The notes under the pieces: generated by a model | Seen by the model: only the letters and a program-made list of their open reading frames with translations | Told to the model about the DNA's origin: nothing | The model's database searches: none | Made by a program: the position numbers and the translations under genes | In this document: positions 5,219 to 5,766 of the stretch, piece by piece | How positions within the stretch are numbered: the stretch's first letter is position 1 | Layout of the letters: every line of letters begins with the position of its first letter | NCBI GenBank assembly: GCA_964492545.1 | Contig: CAZBKO010000124.1 | Location: 1-5,766 of the forward strand | Source: RGIG1934 sp964492545 | GTDB lineage: Bacteria > Bacillota > Clostridia > Lachnospirales > Lachnospiraceae | Direction of reading: 5' to 3' | Length of the DNA: 5,766 bases

Positions 5219-5766
5219 TTAAACGTTTATCTGAGCTGTCATACCAAGGACTTCACTGTTGTCCTTTAAGATAGGATTGATTACTTCGTTAAGGAATTCT
5301 TCTACCTGTTCCTTTGAACGTCCTGTATATTTTGCAGGGTCCATAGTCTTCTTAAGTTCATCTATTGAAAGGTTAAATGATGGGTCAGCGGCAATAAGCT
5401 CTAATAAGTTATTGTCAAGTCCCTGTTCTTTAACATTCTTGCCTGCTTCCATAGATAATGTACGGATTCTTTCATGTAATTCCTGTCTGTCTCCACCTGC
5501 CTTAACAGCGTCCATCATTATGTTCTCTGTTGCCATAAATGGAAGTTCAGACATAAGTCTCTTCTCGATAACCTTAGGGTATACAACAAGTCCGTCTACT
5601 ACATTTAAATATAAATCAAGAATTCCATCGATTGCAAGGAATGCTTCCGGAACACTGATTCTCTTATTAGCTGAATCATCAAGTGTTCTTTCAAACCACT
5701 GAGTTGCTGCTGTAATAGCTGGATTAAGTGCATCTGCCATTACATAATTAGCAAGGCAAGCAATTC
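5219..5766 (-). CDS. purB: Adenylosuccinate lyase, C-terminal part (cut by window edge)
   Basis: The open frame enters from the right edge and ends with TAA at 5221-5219, giving about 181 C-terminal residues; an internal Met at 5740 is not the start, because coding similarity continues upstream (IACLANYV). PurB removes fumarate from SAICAR in purine synthesis and from adenylosuccinate to give AMP. The fragment matches the eukaryote-like branch of the fumarase/aspartase superfamily, close to human ADSL: QWFERTLDDSANKR (5701-5660), GLVVYPKVIEKR, ELPFMATENI and KAGGDRQELHE, then the helical ADSL C-terminal domain ending in TAQINV. The catalytic signature loop (SSxMPxKxNP type) lies outside the window. 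The PurF-like gene follows after 23 bp with no terminator, so the two are likely co-transcribed. Confidence 0.94.
   Translation of the reverse strand, partial: IACLANYVMADALNPAITAATQWFERTLDDSANKRISVPEAFLAIDGILDLYLNVVDGLVVYPKVIEKRLMSELPFMATENIMMDAVKAGGDRQELHERIRTLSMEAGKNVKEQGLDNNLLELIAADPSFNLSIDELKKTMDPAKYTGRSKEQVEEFLNEVINPILKDNSEVLGMTAQINV

Noticed and set aside
5259..5702. 147-codon plus-strand open frame opposite purB
   Set aside because: It is the antisense shadow of purB, whose frame matches adenylosuccinate lyase throughout; its product resembles nothing known.

Overview
The window is AT-rich and every gene lies on the minus strand, so the reading order runs from base 5766 down to base 1. 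Shine-Dalgarno sites are strong (GGAGG type) and the proteins look like those of low-GC Clostridia. The combination of a human-type adenylosuccinate lyase, a PurF homologue starting MGGFFG, a PurA starting MVRAIVGA and a small 'LLPDF.GF' membrane protein points to Lachnospiraceae (Roseburia/Butyrivibrio/Eubacterium-like). This is inferred from protein resemblance and was not tested by a search.

Layout in transcription order: (1) the C-terminal third of purB, cut by the window edge (5766-5219); (2) a PurF-family phosphoribosyltransferase (5195-3792), 23 bp downstream; (3) a LysR-type regulator (3791-2910) whose ATG directly abuts the purF-like stop codon; (4) a 112-bp gap with a good extended -10 promoter and nested AT-rich inverted repeats; (5) purA (2797-1520); (6) deoC (probable TTG start at 1496, to 852); (7) an unrecognised multi-pass membrane protein (844-296) whose ribosome-binding site overlaps the deoC stop; (8) a second promoter (about 301-273) followed by the start of a secreted lipoprotein of the GH13 alpha-amylase family (236 to the window edge). 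This suggests three transcription units: purB-purF-like-lysR, purA-deoC-membrane protein, and the amylase.

Functionally, PurA and PurB are the two enzymes that turn IMP into AMP, and PurB also acts earlier in de novo purine synthesis. PurF normally makes the committed step, and DeoC degrades deoxyribose 5-phosphate from nucleoside salvage. The LysR regulator between them is a candidate local controller, and the purA promoter next to it carries a dyad of LysR-site shape. That link is hypothetical.

The most notable feature is the PurF homologue. Its phosphoribosyltransferase site and four putative Fe-S cysteines are present, but the glutaminase half lacks the N-terminal nucleophile cysteine and other class II glutaminase residues. 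It is therefore probably not a glutamine-dependent amidophosphoribosyltransferase despite the name it would get from similarity. PurA also departs from the classical sequence, including the lysine of its guanine-recognition motif. I see no mobile element, CRISPR array, RNA gene or defence system.
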